Origin: VAZQ01 sp963712565
GTDB lineage: Bacteria > Pseudomonadota > Alphaproteobacteria > Rhizobiales > Xanthobacteraceae
Direction of reading: 5' to 3'
NCBI GenBank assembly: GCA_963712565.1
Contig: CAVQIP010000075.1
Coordinates: 11,023-75,022, forward strand
DNA length: 64,000 bases
In this document: piece after piece, positions 1-8,900 of the stretch
How positions within the stretch are numbered: the stretch's first letter is position 1
How the letters are laid out: every line of letters starts with the position of its first letter
Made by a program: the position numbers and the translations under genes
The notes under the pieces: generated by a model
The model's database searches: none
Seen by the model: only the letters and a program-made list of their open reading frames with translations
Told to the model about the DNA's origin: nothing

Positions 1-1
1 T

Positions 2-304
2 CTCGACACCGTCGATGCCAACACCGTGCTGGGCTTCGACGACGACGAACGCGACTACGGGGTCGCGGTGCGCATGCTGCAGGTGCTCGGCTGTACGCGG
101 GTGCGGTTGTTGACCAACAATCCGGCGAAGCTCGAGGGCCTTTCCCACGCCGGCATCGACGTGTCGGGGCGCGTGCCCCTGCACGGGCCGATCAATTCCG
201 ACAACCGGCGCTATCTCACCGCCAAGGCGACCCGCGCCGGGCACAAGCTCGATCACGTGCTGGGCGCCCTTGCCGAGGCTGGCGAAAGTTCGCGCAAATC
301 TTGA
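2..304 (+). CDS. ribA: GTP cyclohydrolase II, C-terminal part (cut by window start)
   Basis: The reading frame is already open at base 2 and stops with TGA at 302-304, so about 100 C-terminal codons are visible. The peptide carries the conserved end of GTP cyclohydrolase II: LGFDDDERDYGVA, then RLLTNNPAK, then a GRVPL segment and a HKLDH tail. The enzyme opens the imidazole ring of GTP as the first committed step of riboflavin synthesis in the cytoplasm. The GTG at 26 is an internal codon and not the start. Whether the missing N-terminal part includes a RibB domain (RibBA fusion) cannot be seen. The assignment to the family is secure. Confidence 0.9.
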   Translation, partial: LDTVDANTVLGFDDDERDYGVAVRMLQVLGCTRVRLLTNNPAKLEGLSHAGIDVSGRVPLHGPINSDNRRYLTAKATRAGHKLDHVLGALAEAGESSRKS

Positions 305-410
305 CCGGCGCCCCGGAGGGGCGGCATGACCGACGCGCTCCAGCAGCATCTCCTGCGCAGAGATCGGGTCGCGGCGTGCCCGACCGCGCGTTGATCTCGC
401 GCCGCGCATC

Positions 411-1556
411 ATGGCCGCGCCGTCCACCCGATCGGTCGCAGACCTCACCTTTCCGGAGGTTTCCGGACGCCTGCGGGAAAGCTCGGTGCTCTGCTTGCCG
501 ATCGGCGCGATCGAGCAGCACGGCGCGCATCTGCCGCTCAATACCGACGTGATCGTCGCCGAGGAACTGACGCGCCGCATCATTGCGCGCTGGGGCGACG
601 AGTTCGACCTGTGGCAGCTGCCCACCGTCTCCGTCAGCCTGTCGCGCGAGCATGATTGGGCGCCGGGCACGCTCGCTTTGACCATCCAGAGCTTCGTGGG
701 GTTGCTGCGCGACATGGCGCGGGACATCGCGCGGTCGCTGCCGGCGCGCAATCTTCTGATCGTCAATGGTCACGGCGGCAATCGTGGAGTTTTGGACAAT
801 CTCATCCACGAGCTGCGTGGCGACTTCGCGCTCAATGCCTGTGTCATCCATCCCTTCGATTTGTCTAAGGCGGAGACCGGTGCGAGGAGTCCCGATGTTC
901 ACGCCGGCAAGAGCGAGACCTCGGTGATGCTGGTGCTGGCGCCGCAGCTGGTGCGCGCGCAGATGATCGCGCCTGCGGCCAGTCCGCCCGACAGCGCGAC
1001 GATCACGGCGTTGATCTTCGATCGCGGTGCGAGCTTTCCCTGGCGCACCGACGATCCGCGGCTGACCGCCAACGGCGTGATCGGCGAGGCCCAGGCCGCA
1101 ACGCCCGAGCTCGGGCAGGCCATCATCGACAGCGTCGTCGAGGAGACGCGCGGCGTTCTCCGGCGCCTGCTGGACAGTCAGCGCCCGATGCCGGGCGCGT
1201 CGCCGCGCCCGCGCGGAGGCCTAGCCAGCCGTCGTCCGCCCGCGGCCCCGGCGGATGCCGGCTCCGCGACAACTTCGCCGCCGTGGTGCTCAGAACGGAT
1301 CGGTCCAATGCTCGACCGGAAGGCCTTTGCCGTGCCTGACCATGATGTCATGCGGGGCAAGCGGCGCCGACGCCTCGCTGACGCCGACCTTGTCCCCGAT
1401 CTTCGGCGTGGCCAGGGTGGACATCGACCAGACGACCGCGACTGTGGCGATAACGGCGATTCCGGCGAGAACGATGAGCTTGCGCATCTGATGTCACCTT
1501 TTCGTCGTGATGGGCAACGCAAGTGCACTCGCACATCGTCCGCGGTCCCAGCGTGA
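411..1556 (+). CDS. creatininase-family amidohydrolase with an abnormal C-terminal extension
   Basis: The first 255 or so residues match the creatininase family (metal-dependent amidases such as creatininase and the MftE type). Visible motifs are IEQHGAHLPLNTD near residue 42, VNGHGGN near 118 and HAGKSETS near 163, which together supply the His, Asp and Glu metal ligands. Family members usually end near residue 250-270, but this frame runs to 381 residues. The last 100 or so residues are Arg/Asp-rich, resemble no family tail, and lie antisense to the small gene at 1290-1487. A TAG at 1222-1224 in the +1 frame would give a normal-length protein, so a single-base insertion before it is plausible. 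The natural substrate cannot be told from sequence. Confidence 0.8.
   Translation: MAAPSTRSVADLTFPEVSGRLRESSVLCLPIGAIEQHGAHLPLNTDVIVAEELTRRIIARWGDEFDLWQLPTVSVSLSREHDWAPGTLALTIQSFVGLLRDMARDIARSLPARNLLIVNGHGGNRGVLDNLIHELRGDFALNACVIHPFDLSKAETGARSPDVHAGKSETSVMLVLAPQLVRAQMIAPAASPPDSATITALIFDRGASFPWRTDDPRLTANGVIGEAQAATPELGQAIIDSVVEETRGVLRRLLDSQRPMPGASPRPRGGLASRRPPAAPADAGSATTSPPWCSERIGPMLDRKAFAVPDHDVMRGKRRRRLADADLVPDLRRGQGGHRPDDRDCGDNGDSGENDELAHLMSPFRRDGQRKCTRTSSAVPA
1290..1487 (-). CDS. small secreted or membrane-anchored protein, 65 aa
   Basis: A 65-residue frame starts MRKLIVLAGIAVIATVAVVW, a positively charged tip plus a hydrophobic stretch typical of a signal peptide or signal anchor, followed by a polar tail ending in HWTDPF. 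An AGGTGA Shine-Dalgarno-like stretch lies about 7 bases upstream of the ATG. It overlaps antisense with the doubtful 3-prime extension of the creatininase-family frame, which supports this small gene and argues against that extension. Function is unknown. Confidence 0.6.
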   Translation of the reverse strand: MRKLIVLAGIAVIATVAVVWSMSTLATPKIGDKVGVSEASAPLAPHDIMVRHGKGLPVEHWTDPF

Positions 1557-1727
1557 AGCGCTTCACACAGGCTGATTTTTCTCCCTGGGCACTCCTGCCT
1601 CCAGGGCGGGCCGAGGAGACGCGGCCAAACCCAAAGCGCTCCGGTCGGCGCTGCCGGCACGGTCACAATCCCGTGGAAAAAGGTGTAAGATCGTTATGAT
1701 TTCCAATGAGAATCAGAGGACGTGAAC

Positions 1728-2120
1728 ATGAGCATTCGACGAACGGGCCTGTTGGCCGCTTTCGCCATCACGCTGATCGGCACCGCGCCGGCGTGGTCGC
1801 AGAGCCTGCTGAAAACGCTCGACCCGGATAACGACCGCAGCGTCGATCTGGCCGAAGCGAAGAGCGCGGCCTCGAAGCTGTTCGACAAGCTCGACCGCGA
1901 TCACGACGGCACGCTGGATAGACGCGAATTGCGCGGCCGGATCAACGCCAAGGATTTCGCTGCCGCCGACCCCGACAAGGACGGGACGTTGGACAAGAAT
2001 GAATTTCTCGCGGTGGTCGAGAAGCGGTTCAACGCCGCCAATCCGGACAATGACGGCACGATCGATGCCAAAGAGCTCAAAAGCTCGGCCGGCCGCTCGC
2101 TCGCACGCGTGCTGAAGTAG
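1728..2120 (+). CDS. secreted EF-hand calcium-binding protein
   Basis: A 130-residue protein with a signal peptide (about residues 1-25, ending AWSQS) followed by four calcium-loop motifs of DxDxDG type: DPDNDRSVD, DRDHDGTLD, DPDKDGTLD and NPDNDGTID, each closed by an acidic residue at the usual twelfth position. The first and fourth loops are the least canonical. The ATG at 1728 is preferred over a GTG six bases earlier because AGAGGA at 1715-1720 is spaced 7 bases from it. The protein probably binds calcium in the periplasm; no partner is evident. It faces the convergent lipoprotein gene downstream. Confidence 0.85.
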   Translation: MSIRRTGLLAAFAITLIGTAPAWSQSLLKTLDPDNDRSVDLAEAKSAASKLFDKLDRDHDGTLDRRELRGRINAKDFAAADPDKDGTLDKNEFLAVVEKRFNAANPDNDGTIDAKELKSSAGRSLARVLK

Positions 2121-2174
2121 GCTCGGCGCCGGCGCGAGCCTTCAGCTTGGGTCGGCAGCGGCGAAAGGAACGAA

Positions 2175-2507
2175 TTACCAGATGCTCAAGCCGGGATCGC
2201 CGGTCTTCGAGACCGCCAGTGCCATCCAGGCTCTTGCGCGGGCGCCCTCGGCGATCCGATCGGCCGGGCAGGGGGCGCTATCCGTGAAACCTCCGGCCTT
2301 CACGTATTCCTGCGCGATCCTGCCGAGCGAGCGGCAGTTTTGAGAGGTCTCGTATTTGAGGCCGTTATCTCGAACGTCCCGTACGCATCGGTTGACGGCG
2401 TCCTTCAATTCATGGGCGAGCGATTCAAGTCGCGGATCGCCTGACGAGCACGCGGACATCAGCAGCAGGAGCAGGAGTAGCGGAGCGCTGCATGTGGCAA
2501 GTCTCAT
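2175..2507 (-). CDS. small lipoprotein of unknown function
   Basis: A 110-residue protein begins with a leucine-rich signal sequence and a lipobox, LMSAC, placing the lipidated Cys near residue 20. The mature part is about 90 residues with three further Cys residues and no recognised domain. It is transcribed convergently with the EF-hand gene. An inverted repeat (GGCTCG...CGAGCC) lies in the gap between the two stops but lacks a T-run. The lipoprotein assignment rests on the lipobox; no function is proposed. Confidence 0.7.
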   Translation of the reverse strand: MRLATCSAPLLLLLLLMSACSSGDPRLESLAHELKDAVNRCVRDVRDNGLKYETSQNCRSLGRIAQEYVKAGGFTDSAPCPADRIAEGARARAWMALAVSKTGDPGLSIW

Positions 2508-2547
2508 GTCGTTCTCCTTCGGGTACGGCGCGGCTTCTCTTGTTCGG

Positions 2548-3042
2548 TCAATCTCGGGGCTGGCGGCCGGACCATTTGCTTCCCGGTCTCGCCTGCGCGG
2601 CCCAACGCACGAACGTGGTGCCCGTTGTCTCGCCCTCCGCGGGCGCCCACGGCGCGAATTCGTTCGGCCGGTAGGGACCGGGCTTGACCTCCATGACGAC
2701 GGCCGCGGACTGGGCCACCGCGCCGTGCCAGGTGCCGGCCGGGATTTGCACCACCGGCGAAGCGACGCTCATCGCCAGCCGCTGCGCGAGCTCGGCCGGC
2801 GGGCCGAAGATCAGAACGTCGAGCTCACCGCGCAGCAGCACGAGCATTTCCCATTGCTCGCTGTGCACGTGCGGGCGCACGTAGCTGTCCGGTTCGAGCC
2901 CGATCAGCAGGCGCTGAACCTGATCGTGGTGGCCGGCATGCAGCAGCAGGTGCGAACGCCGGCGCGGGCTCGCCGCCGCTTGGCGCAGGAGCTCGTCCAA
3001 TTGCCGCTCGTCTACGCGTTGCGGTGGGTCGGTCTGCGTCAT
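2548..3042 (-). CDS. cupin-fold metalloprotein, WbuC type
   Basis: A 164-residue protein in which the region SPRRRSHLLLH...VQRLLIGLEP...YVRPHVHSEQWEMLVLLRGELDVLIF matches WbuC-type cupins, small metal-binding beta-barrels found in or near LPS and polysaccharide loci. Metal-ligand candidates are the two His of RPHVH and the Glu of QWEML, plus the later His of GTWHG. There is no signal peptide, so it is cytoplasmic. It stands alone between the lipoprotein and the tRNA gene. The biochemical role of the family is not established. Confidence 0.75.
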   Translation of the reverse strand: MTQTDPPQRVDERQLDELLRQAAASPRRRSHLLLHAGHHDQVQRLLIGLEPDSYVRPHVHSEQWEMLVLLRGELDVLIFGPPAELAQRLAMSVASPVVQIPAGTWHGAVAQSAAVVMEVKPGPYRPNEFAPWAPAEGETTGTTFVRWAAQARPGSKWSGRQPRD

Positions 3043-3173
3043 CGGAGCACCGTGCGGGATGGCCGGAGCTGAAACGGGCGGGCGTCTGGGGAATCGCCGA
3101 GGTCACCGTCGGATGTTACTCCAGGCCGTTGGTGAGGTCCGGCTTGCCGACCGGGTCAAGCCTTGGAGACGAC

Positions 3174-3249
3174 TGGCGACCCCGGCTGGATTCGAACCAG
3201 CGACCTTCAGCTTAGAAGGCTGTTGCTCTATCCCCTGAGCTACGGGGTC
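3174..3249 (-). tRNA. tRNA-Arg (anticodon UCU)
   Basis: On the minus strand the 76 bases fold as a full cloverleaf: acceptor arms GACCCCG/CGGGGTC with discriminator G and an encoded CCA, D arm GCTC/GAGC, anticodon loop CTTCTAA giving anticodon TCT, a five-base variable region, and T arm GCTGG-TTCGAAT-CCAGC. Only the outermost anticodon-stem pair (A27-A43) is unpaired. It would read AGA codons. No integrase or direct repeat of the tRNA end was seen next to it. Confidence 0.95.
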
Positions 3250-3468
3250 GCGACCGGGAGCTTGTAGCCCAACAGCAGGCCCAGCCGCCAGCGCCGGCTT
3301 GCTCTCGCGTCCCGCACATTTTTTCTCCCGCGGCTTTTCGCTCCGCCCGAAATTGGCGTAATTTGGCCTGCCCATGCCAGCCTGCATCCATGCGAGCAAC
3401 GCCGCCGCCACACCGCCGGGCGCCAGTTTGGCGCGCCGCCGTCGCGGGCGCCGATCGGGAGCCGGCCC

Positions 3469-4368
3469 ATGATCGAGGTGCGCAGGCTCGGCCACGCCAC
3501 CCTGACGACGCCCGATCTCGATCGGCAGATCGCGTACTATACCGACGTGGTCGGTCTCACTTTGATCGAGCGTGAAGCCAAGCGGGCGTTTTTGGCGAGC
3601 AAGCAGGGCCTGGAGGCGATCGCGCTCGAGCCCGGCCCGCCCAACGCGCTGGCGCGGCTCGCGTTTCAGGTGGCGCCCGGGAGCGATCTCGCCGCGCTCG
3701 CGCGCGAGCTGGCAAAGCATGGGATCAACAGCGAGCGCCGAAGCGGCATTTCGCCGGGGGTCGCCGAAGCCATCGTGTTCAAGGACCCGAAGGACACGCT
3801 GATCGAAGTCTTCTCGGAATATGCCTTCGCCCGGGCGGACCACGGCCAGACCGGGATCATGCCGCTCAAGCTCGGGCACGTGGCCTATCGCGTGAACGAC
3901 GTGCAGCAAGTGGTGAAGTTCTACACCGACGTGCTCGGGTTCCGGGTGTCGGACTGGCGCGACGAGACGTTCGCGTTTCTGCGCTGCGGGCCCGATCATC
4001 ACACCGTCAACTTCGTGTTCGACGAGGTCCCGCAGCTCCACCACATCGCGTTCGAGGTGAAGGACTGGGCGGAAATCCAGCGCGCCTGCGAATGGCTGGC
4101 CAAAAACGACATCCACCTGGTCTGGGGTCCCGGCCGTCACATCATCGGCCACAACATCGCGATCTATCACCGCAACGCCGACAAGGTCCGGGTCGAATTC
4201 TTCTGCGAGATGGACCTGATGAAGGACGAGGCGCTCGGCTATTTCGACCCGCGCCCCTGGCACCAGGACCGGCCGCAGCGGCCGAAGGTGTGGGGGCCGG
4301 ACACGCTGCGCAATTACTGGGGCTTCGGCTCCGAGCGGATCATCCGCGGCTACCAGACGGTCGAGTGA
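3469..4368 (+). CDS. VOC-family extradiol-type dioxygenase (two domains)
   Basis: A 299-residue protein made of two vicinal-oxygen-chelate modules: about 1-120 (IEVRRLGHATLTTPDLD...) and about 132-250 (LKLGHVAYRVNDV...). The second module has the metal triad expected of type I extradiol dioxygenases: His137 (GHVAY), His191/192 (LHHIAF) and Glu243 (RVEFF). Size and order fit catechol 2,3-dioxygenase-like enzymes that open aromatic diols with Fe(II). The 50-residue tail ending in GFGSERIIRGY is typical of several family members. There is no neighbouring ring-cleavage operon, so the substrate is unknown; glyoxalase-type activity is less likely given the length. Confidence 0.8.
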   Translation: MIEVRRLGHATLTTPDLDRQIAYYTDVVGLTLIEREAKRAFLASKQGLEAIALEPGPPNALARLAFQVAPGSDLAALARELAKHGINSERRSGISPGVAEAIVFKDPKDTLIEVFSEYAFARADHGQTGIMPLKLGHVAYRVNDVQQVVKFYTDVLGFRVSDWRDETFAFLRCGPDHHTVNFVFDEVPQLHHIAFEVKDWAEIQRACEWLAKNDIHLVWGPGRHIIGHNIAIYHRNADKVRVEFFCEMDLMKDEALGYFDPRPWHQDRPQRPKVWGPDTLRNYWGFGSERIIRGYQTVE

Positions 4369-4403
4369 CGCGATCTTGATGATGACCGGCGCTCTCTCGA
4401 GCG

Positions 4404-4500
4404 TCAGTGGCCGGGCTTGACCCGGCAATCCATCGTCTGTCGATGGGACTACAACTCACGACGTGGATGCCGCGAGCAAGCGCGGGCATGACGAGTCGGA
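4404..4500 (+). repeat. palindromic intergenic repeat (CCGGGCTTGACCCGG type), copy 1
   Basis: The gap downstream of the VOC gene contains an interrupted palindrome GCCGGGCTTGACCCGGC followed by AATCCATCG, then a second GC-rich imperfect arm (GCCGCGAGCAAGCGCGGGC) and ATGACGAG. Closely related text recurs at 25088-25250 and 46440-46511, all in intergenic positions. Such repeats are frequent in Bradyrhizobium-like genomes. It may act as a transcript end or mRNA stabiliser; no T-run follows it. Confidence 0.6.
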
Positions 4501-4601
4501 ACATCGTGAGCATTGATATAAGCCGCCGCCAGGCACGCGCGCGGGCGCAGACGGCGCAGACCATCTGCGCGTTGCACCGCGTCGGAGGAACCCGCGACAG
4601 C

Positions 4602-5628
4602 TCAGGTCAGCGTGAAGGCTGAGGTCGCCGAGCTTCTCGATCGAGGTGACGAGCTTGTCGCCGGGCTTGAGCCAGACCTGCTTGTCCTTGGGGTAGCCCG
4701 AAATCACGCCCTCGGGCGTGCCGGTGAAGATGATGTCGCCGGGCTTGAGCGTGAAATAGCGCGAGATATAGCTCACGAGCTGCTTGCAGTTGAACACCAT
4801 GTCGGAGGTGTTCGAGGACTGCCGCACCTCGCCGTTGACCCGGCACTCGATCTTGAGGTTGTCGCCGTCCACTTGATCGGCACTGACGAGCCACGGTCCC
4901 ACCGGCGCCGCTCCGTCCAGACTCTTGCCGAGCATCCACTGGGTCGAGCGCGATTGCAGGTCGCGCGCGGTGAAGTCGTTGCCGGTGGCATAGCCGAAGA
5001 TGTAATTGGGCGCATCCGCCTCCGAGACGTTGCGGGCGCGGCGCCCGATCACGATCACCAGCTCGGCCTCGTAGTCGAATTTCTGGGCGTCCTCCTCGGA
5101 CACGCCGATGGTGCCGCCGTGGCAGTTCAGCGCGGTGTTGTATTTGTTGAACAGGATCGGCTGCTTGGGCACCGGGTTGCCGGTCTCGGCGGCGTGCTTG
5201 CGGTAGTTGAGCCCGATGCAGATGATCTTTTCCGGACTGGTGACGCAGGGCCCGAACGCCGCCTTGTCCGCTGCGACGAAATAGCGGTCGGCCGCCGCGC
5301 TCGCGCGCGCCTTGTCGTTGAGGCGTCGCAGCCCGTTGATGTCGCCTTGGCCCTTGAACACCGCGTCGATGGTGGTCGGTGCGCCTTCGCGAAAATCTTG
5401 CTCGGCGGCGGCGACGTCGAGGATGCCGCGGTCGGTGCGCAGCCCCAGGCCGTATCCGTCCGGCCGCCGCAGCGTGGCGAAGGTCATGCCCTTCGGCAGC
5501 TCCTTGAGCTCGCTCGTTCGTACACCGCTCTGCGCAACGGCGTCGGTCGCCGCCGGCAGGCTCGCTGCCGCTGCGGCAACGCCGAAGAGGCTGGTGGTCT
5601 TGAGAAACGTTCTGCGGTCGTGATCCAT
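4602..5628 (-). CDS. Tat-exported fumarylacetoacetate hydrolase-family protein (frameshift near the 3-prime end)
   Basis: The start at 5628 follows GGAGG by 7 bases. Residues 1-34 are a twin-arginine signal (DRRTFLKT, hydrophobic stretch, AVAQS). The catalytic domain shows IICIGLNYRKHA, DYEAELVIVIG (metal Glu pair) and GNDFTARD (metal Asp), as in FAH-family 2,4-diketo-acid hydrolases and hydratases. Near 4616-4619 the minus strand reads LGDLSLHADLS and continues in frame to a stop at 4456. Removing one C restores LGDLSFTLT and a TGA at 4602-4604, a normal family end (about 341 aa). I infer a +1 insertion there. Export to the periplasm is unusual for this mainly cytosolic family. It is divergent from the alpha-2-macroglobulin gene. 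Confidence 0.8.
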
Positions 5629-5928
5629 GTTGTCGCCTCCCGGGGGGTCATGCGGCGCCGTTGATCGGCGCGGCTTGGCGCACAATAGCGCATTTGCGGT
5701 CGGCTTTGGACGGGAAGGGCGAGCCTGTGCAGAGCATTGCGCAAAATTCCGGTGGCATGAAAGATCATTCCATATCAAATGTTTAAGGTGAGGTGCCGCG
5801 GGGCCTCGCCGCGGTCGGCGCGGCCCTCGCACCAAGCTCTCTCGGTCACGACCTCGACATGTTTTGCCGTTCATCCTTGTACTGCCCGTTCGGGTCGCTC
5901 GCCGCCCGACGGGAATGGAGGATCCCCC
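5629..5928. other. divergent intergenic region, 300 bp
   Basis: This gap separates the divergent starts of the FAH-family gene (minus) and the alpha-2-macroglobulin gene (plus), so promoters for both should lie here. I see the ribosome-binding sites at each edge (GGAGG at the left, GGAGGA near 5917-5922 at the right). I see no convincing -35/-10 pair, hairpin or small gene. Confidence 0.4.
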
Positions 5929-8900
5929 ATGCTCGCGTTCGTTCGCGCTGCCTGCGCAGCCGCGCTCGTCCTGCTGTTGTCCGTCCCCGCCAACGCCGCC
6001 GACAAGCCGTTCAAACGCGATGATCTCGCCGACGCGGCGATCAAGCTGGAAGCCCAGATCAAGGCCGAAGCCGGCCAGGTGGGCAAGCCCGCCGCCGCGC
6101 TGCGGCGCGAGGCCGACGCCGCCTTCCAGCGCAACGATTTCCGCAGCGGCATGCAGATCCTCGGGCAGATCGTGGCGGTCGCGCCCGACGACAGCGCGAA
6201 CTGGCTGCGCCTCGCCAAGGCGGTGCTCCAGATCCGCCCGAGCAACGACCGCGAGAAGAGCCTGCTGCTGGAACGCGCCGCGACCGCTGCCTATCTCGCC
6301 TACCAGCGCTCCGGCAATTCCGGCGAGGAGGCCGAAAGCCTGGTGGTGATCGCGCGCAGCTATGCCGATCGCTCGGTCTGGCGTCCGGCGCTCGACGCGC
6401 TGCGCGTTTCGCTCGAGCTGCGCGAGGTCGCCGAGGTGCGCCAGCAGTACGAGCGCCTGCGCGAGGATCACGGCTTCCGGCTGCTCGACTACAGCGTCGA
6501 CGCCGATGCGGCCTCGCCCCGCGCCTGTTTCCAGTTCTCCGAAGACCTGGCGGGCAAACGCACCGACTTCTCGCCCTTCGTCGCCGTCGGCGGCCAGGAC
6601 AAGCCCGCGCTGTCGGTGCAGGACCGGCAGCTCTGCGTCGAGGGCCTCAAGCACGGCGAGCGCTACGCCATCACGTTGCGCGCCGGCATTCCCTCTCTGG
6701 TGAAGGAGACGCTGTCGAAATCGGCGGACTTCAACATCTATGTGCGTGACCGCAAGCCGTTGGTGCGCTTCACCGGCAAGGCCTATGTGCTGCCGCGCAC
6801 CGGCCAGCGCGGCATTCCGGTGGTCAGCGTCAATACCGCGTCGGTGACGCTCGAAGTCTATCGCATCGGCGATCGCAATCTGCTCGAGACGGTGGTGGGA
6901 CGCGACTTCCAGCGCAGCCTCGACCGCTACGACCTCGAGCGCCTGACCGAAGAGCGCGGCTCGCAGGTCTGGAAAGGCGAGATGACGGTCGAGCAGGTGC
7001 TCAACACCGACGTCACCACCGCCTTCCCGGTCGCCGACGCCATCGGCAGGCTGGCGCCCGGCGTCTATGTCGTGGTGGCGCAGCCGACCGGCGCGATCAA
7101 GGATGACACGGATTCGTTCGCCACCCAGTGGTTCATCGTCTCCGATCTCGGCCTGACCGCGCTTTCCGGCAACGACGGCATCCATGTCTTCGTGCATTCG
7201 CTCGAGACCGCCCAGGCGAAGGGCGCGGTCGAGGTGCGGCTGATCTCGCGCGGCAATGAGGTCTTGGCGCGCCGGCGCACCAGCGACACCGGCCACCTGC
7301 AGTTCGAGGCCAATCTGGCGCGTGGCGAAGGCGCGCTCGCCCCGGCCATGCTGATCGCGAGCGACACCAAGGGCGACTACGCGTTCCTGAGCCTGAAGGC
7401 GCCGGCCTTCGATCTCACCGACCGCGGCGTCTCCGGCCGCGCGGTGCCCGCCGGCCTCGACGCCTTCGTCTTCACCGAGCGCGGGGTCTACCGCTCCGGC
7501 GAGACGGTGCAGGTGACGACGCTGTTGCGCAACGGCCAGGGCGTGGCCGCGCTCGACGTCCCGCTCACGCTCGTGGTCGAGCGGCCGGACGGGGTCGAAT
7601 ATCGCCGCACCGTGGTGCCCGATCAGGGCGTGGGCGGGCGGGCCCTGTCGGTGCCTCTGGTGTCATCGGCCCCGACCGGCACTTGGCGCGTGCGCGCCTT
7701 CACCGATCCGAAGCGCCCGCCGGTCGGCGAGGCCACCTTCATGGTCGAGGACTATGTGCCCGACCGGCTCGACTTCGAGCTCGCCTCCAAGGCCAAGGGC
7801 GTCTCCAGGACCACGCCGGCCGAGATCACGGTGGACGGACATTATCTCTACGGCGCGCCAGCGGCGAAACTCGAGCTCGAAGGCGAGGTGATCGTATCGC
7901 CGGCGAGCGAGCGGCCGGGCTTTGCCCGCTACCAGTTCGGGCTGGCCGACGAGGACGTCGAGACCACCCGCCAACTGCTGGAAAACCTGCCGGACACGGA
8001 CGACAACGGCAAGGCAAGTTTTGCCGTGACACTCGAGAAGCAGCCGGCGACGACGCGCCCGCTCGAGGCGCAAGTGATCGTGCGTCTGGCCGAGGCCGGC
8101 GGGCGCGCGGTCGAACGCAAGCTCACGCTGCCGGTGATTCCGGCGGGGCCGATGATCGGCGTCAAGCCGCTGTTCTCCGGCCGCTCGCTCGGCGAAGGCG
8201 AGAGCGCGGCCTTCGACGTGGTGGTCGCGGCGCCGGATGGAACCTCGCTTGCGCGCAACGGCCTGCGCTACGAGCTGTTCAAGGTCGAGACCAAGTACCA
8301 GTGGTACCGGCGCGACGGCGGCTGGGACTTCGAGCCGGTGAAGACGACCAAGCGCGTCGCCGACGGCCAGCTCGACGTCGCCGCCGACAAGCCGGCGCGC
8401 ATCTCGGTTCCGGTGCAATGGGGCCGCTACAGCCTGGAAGTGTCGACCGGCGATCGCAACGGGCCGGTCACCTCGGTCGGCTTCGATGCCGGCTGGTATG
8501 CGGAAGCGAGCGCGGACACGCCGGACCTCTTGGAAATCGCCCTCGACAAGCCGGAATACGTCCCCGGCGACAGCATGACGGTGGCGGTGACCGCGCGCAC
8601 CGCCGGCAAGGTCACGCTCAACGTCATCGCCGACCGCCTGATCACCACGGTCACGCAAGACGTGACGCCCGGCACGGCGCGGCTGCGCGTCCCGGTCGGC
8701 AACGACTGGGGCACCGGCGCCTATGTGGTCGCGACCCTGCGCCGCCCGCTCGATGCCGGCGCCGAGCGCATGCCAGGCCGCGCCATCGGCGTGCAATGGT
8801 TCTCGATCAACCGCAAGGCGCGCACGCTCGCCCTCGACCTGGGCTTGCCGGCGCTGCTGCGTCCGAACAGTACGCTGCGCGTCCCGGTCAAGGTCGCGGG

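Noticed and set aside
2119..2145. GGCTCG...CGAGCC hairpin between the convergent EF-hand and lipoprotein genes as a terminator
   Set aside because: No T-run on either strand follows it; left unannotated.
3100..3500. Integration site or genomic island at the tRNA-Arg gene
   Set aside because: No integrase, no repeated tRNA 3-prime end, and no change of base composition was evident nearby.
4612..5664. A 350-codon plus-strand frame opposite the FAH-family gene
   Set aside because: Pure shadow; the minus strand encodes conserved FAH motifs and a Tat signal.
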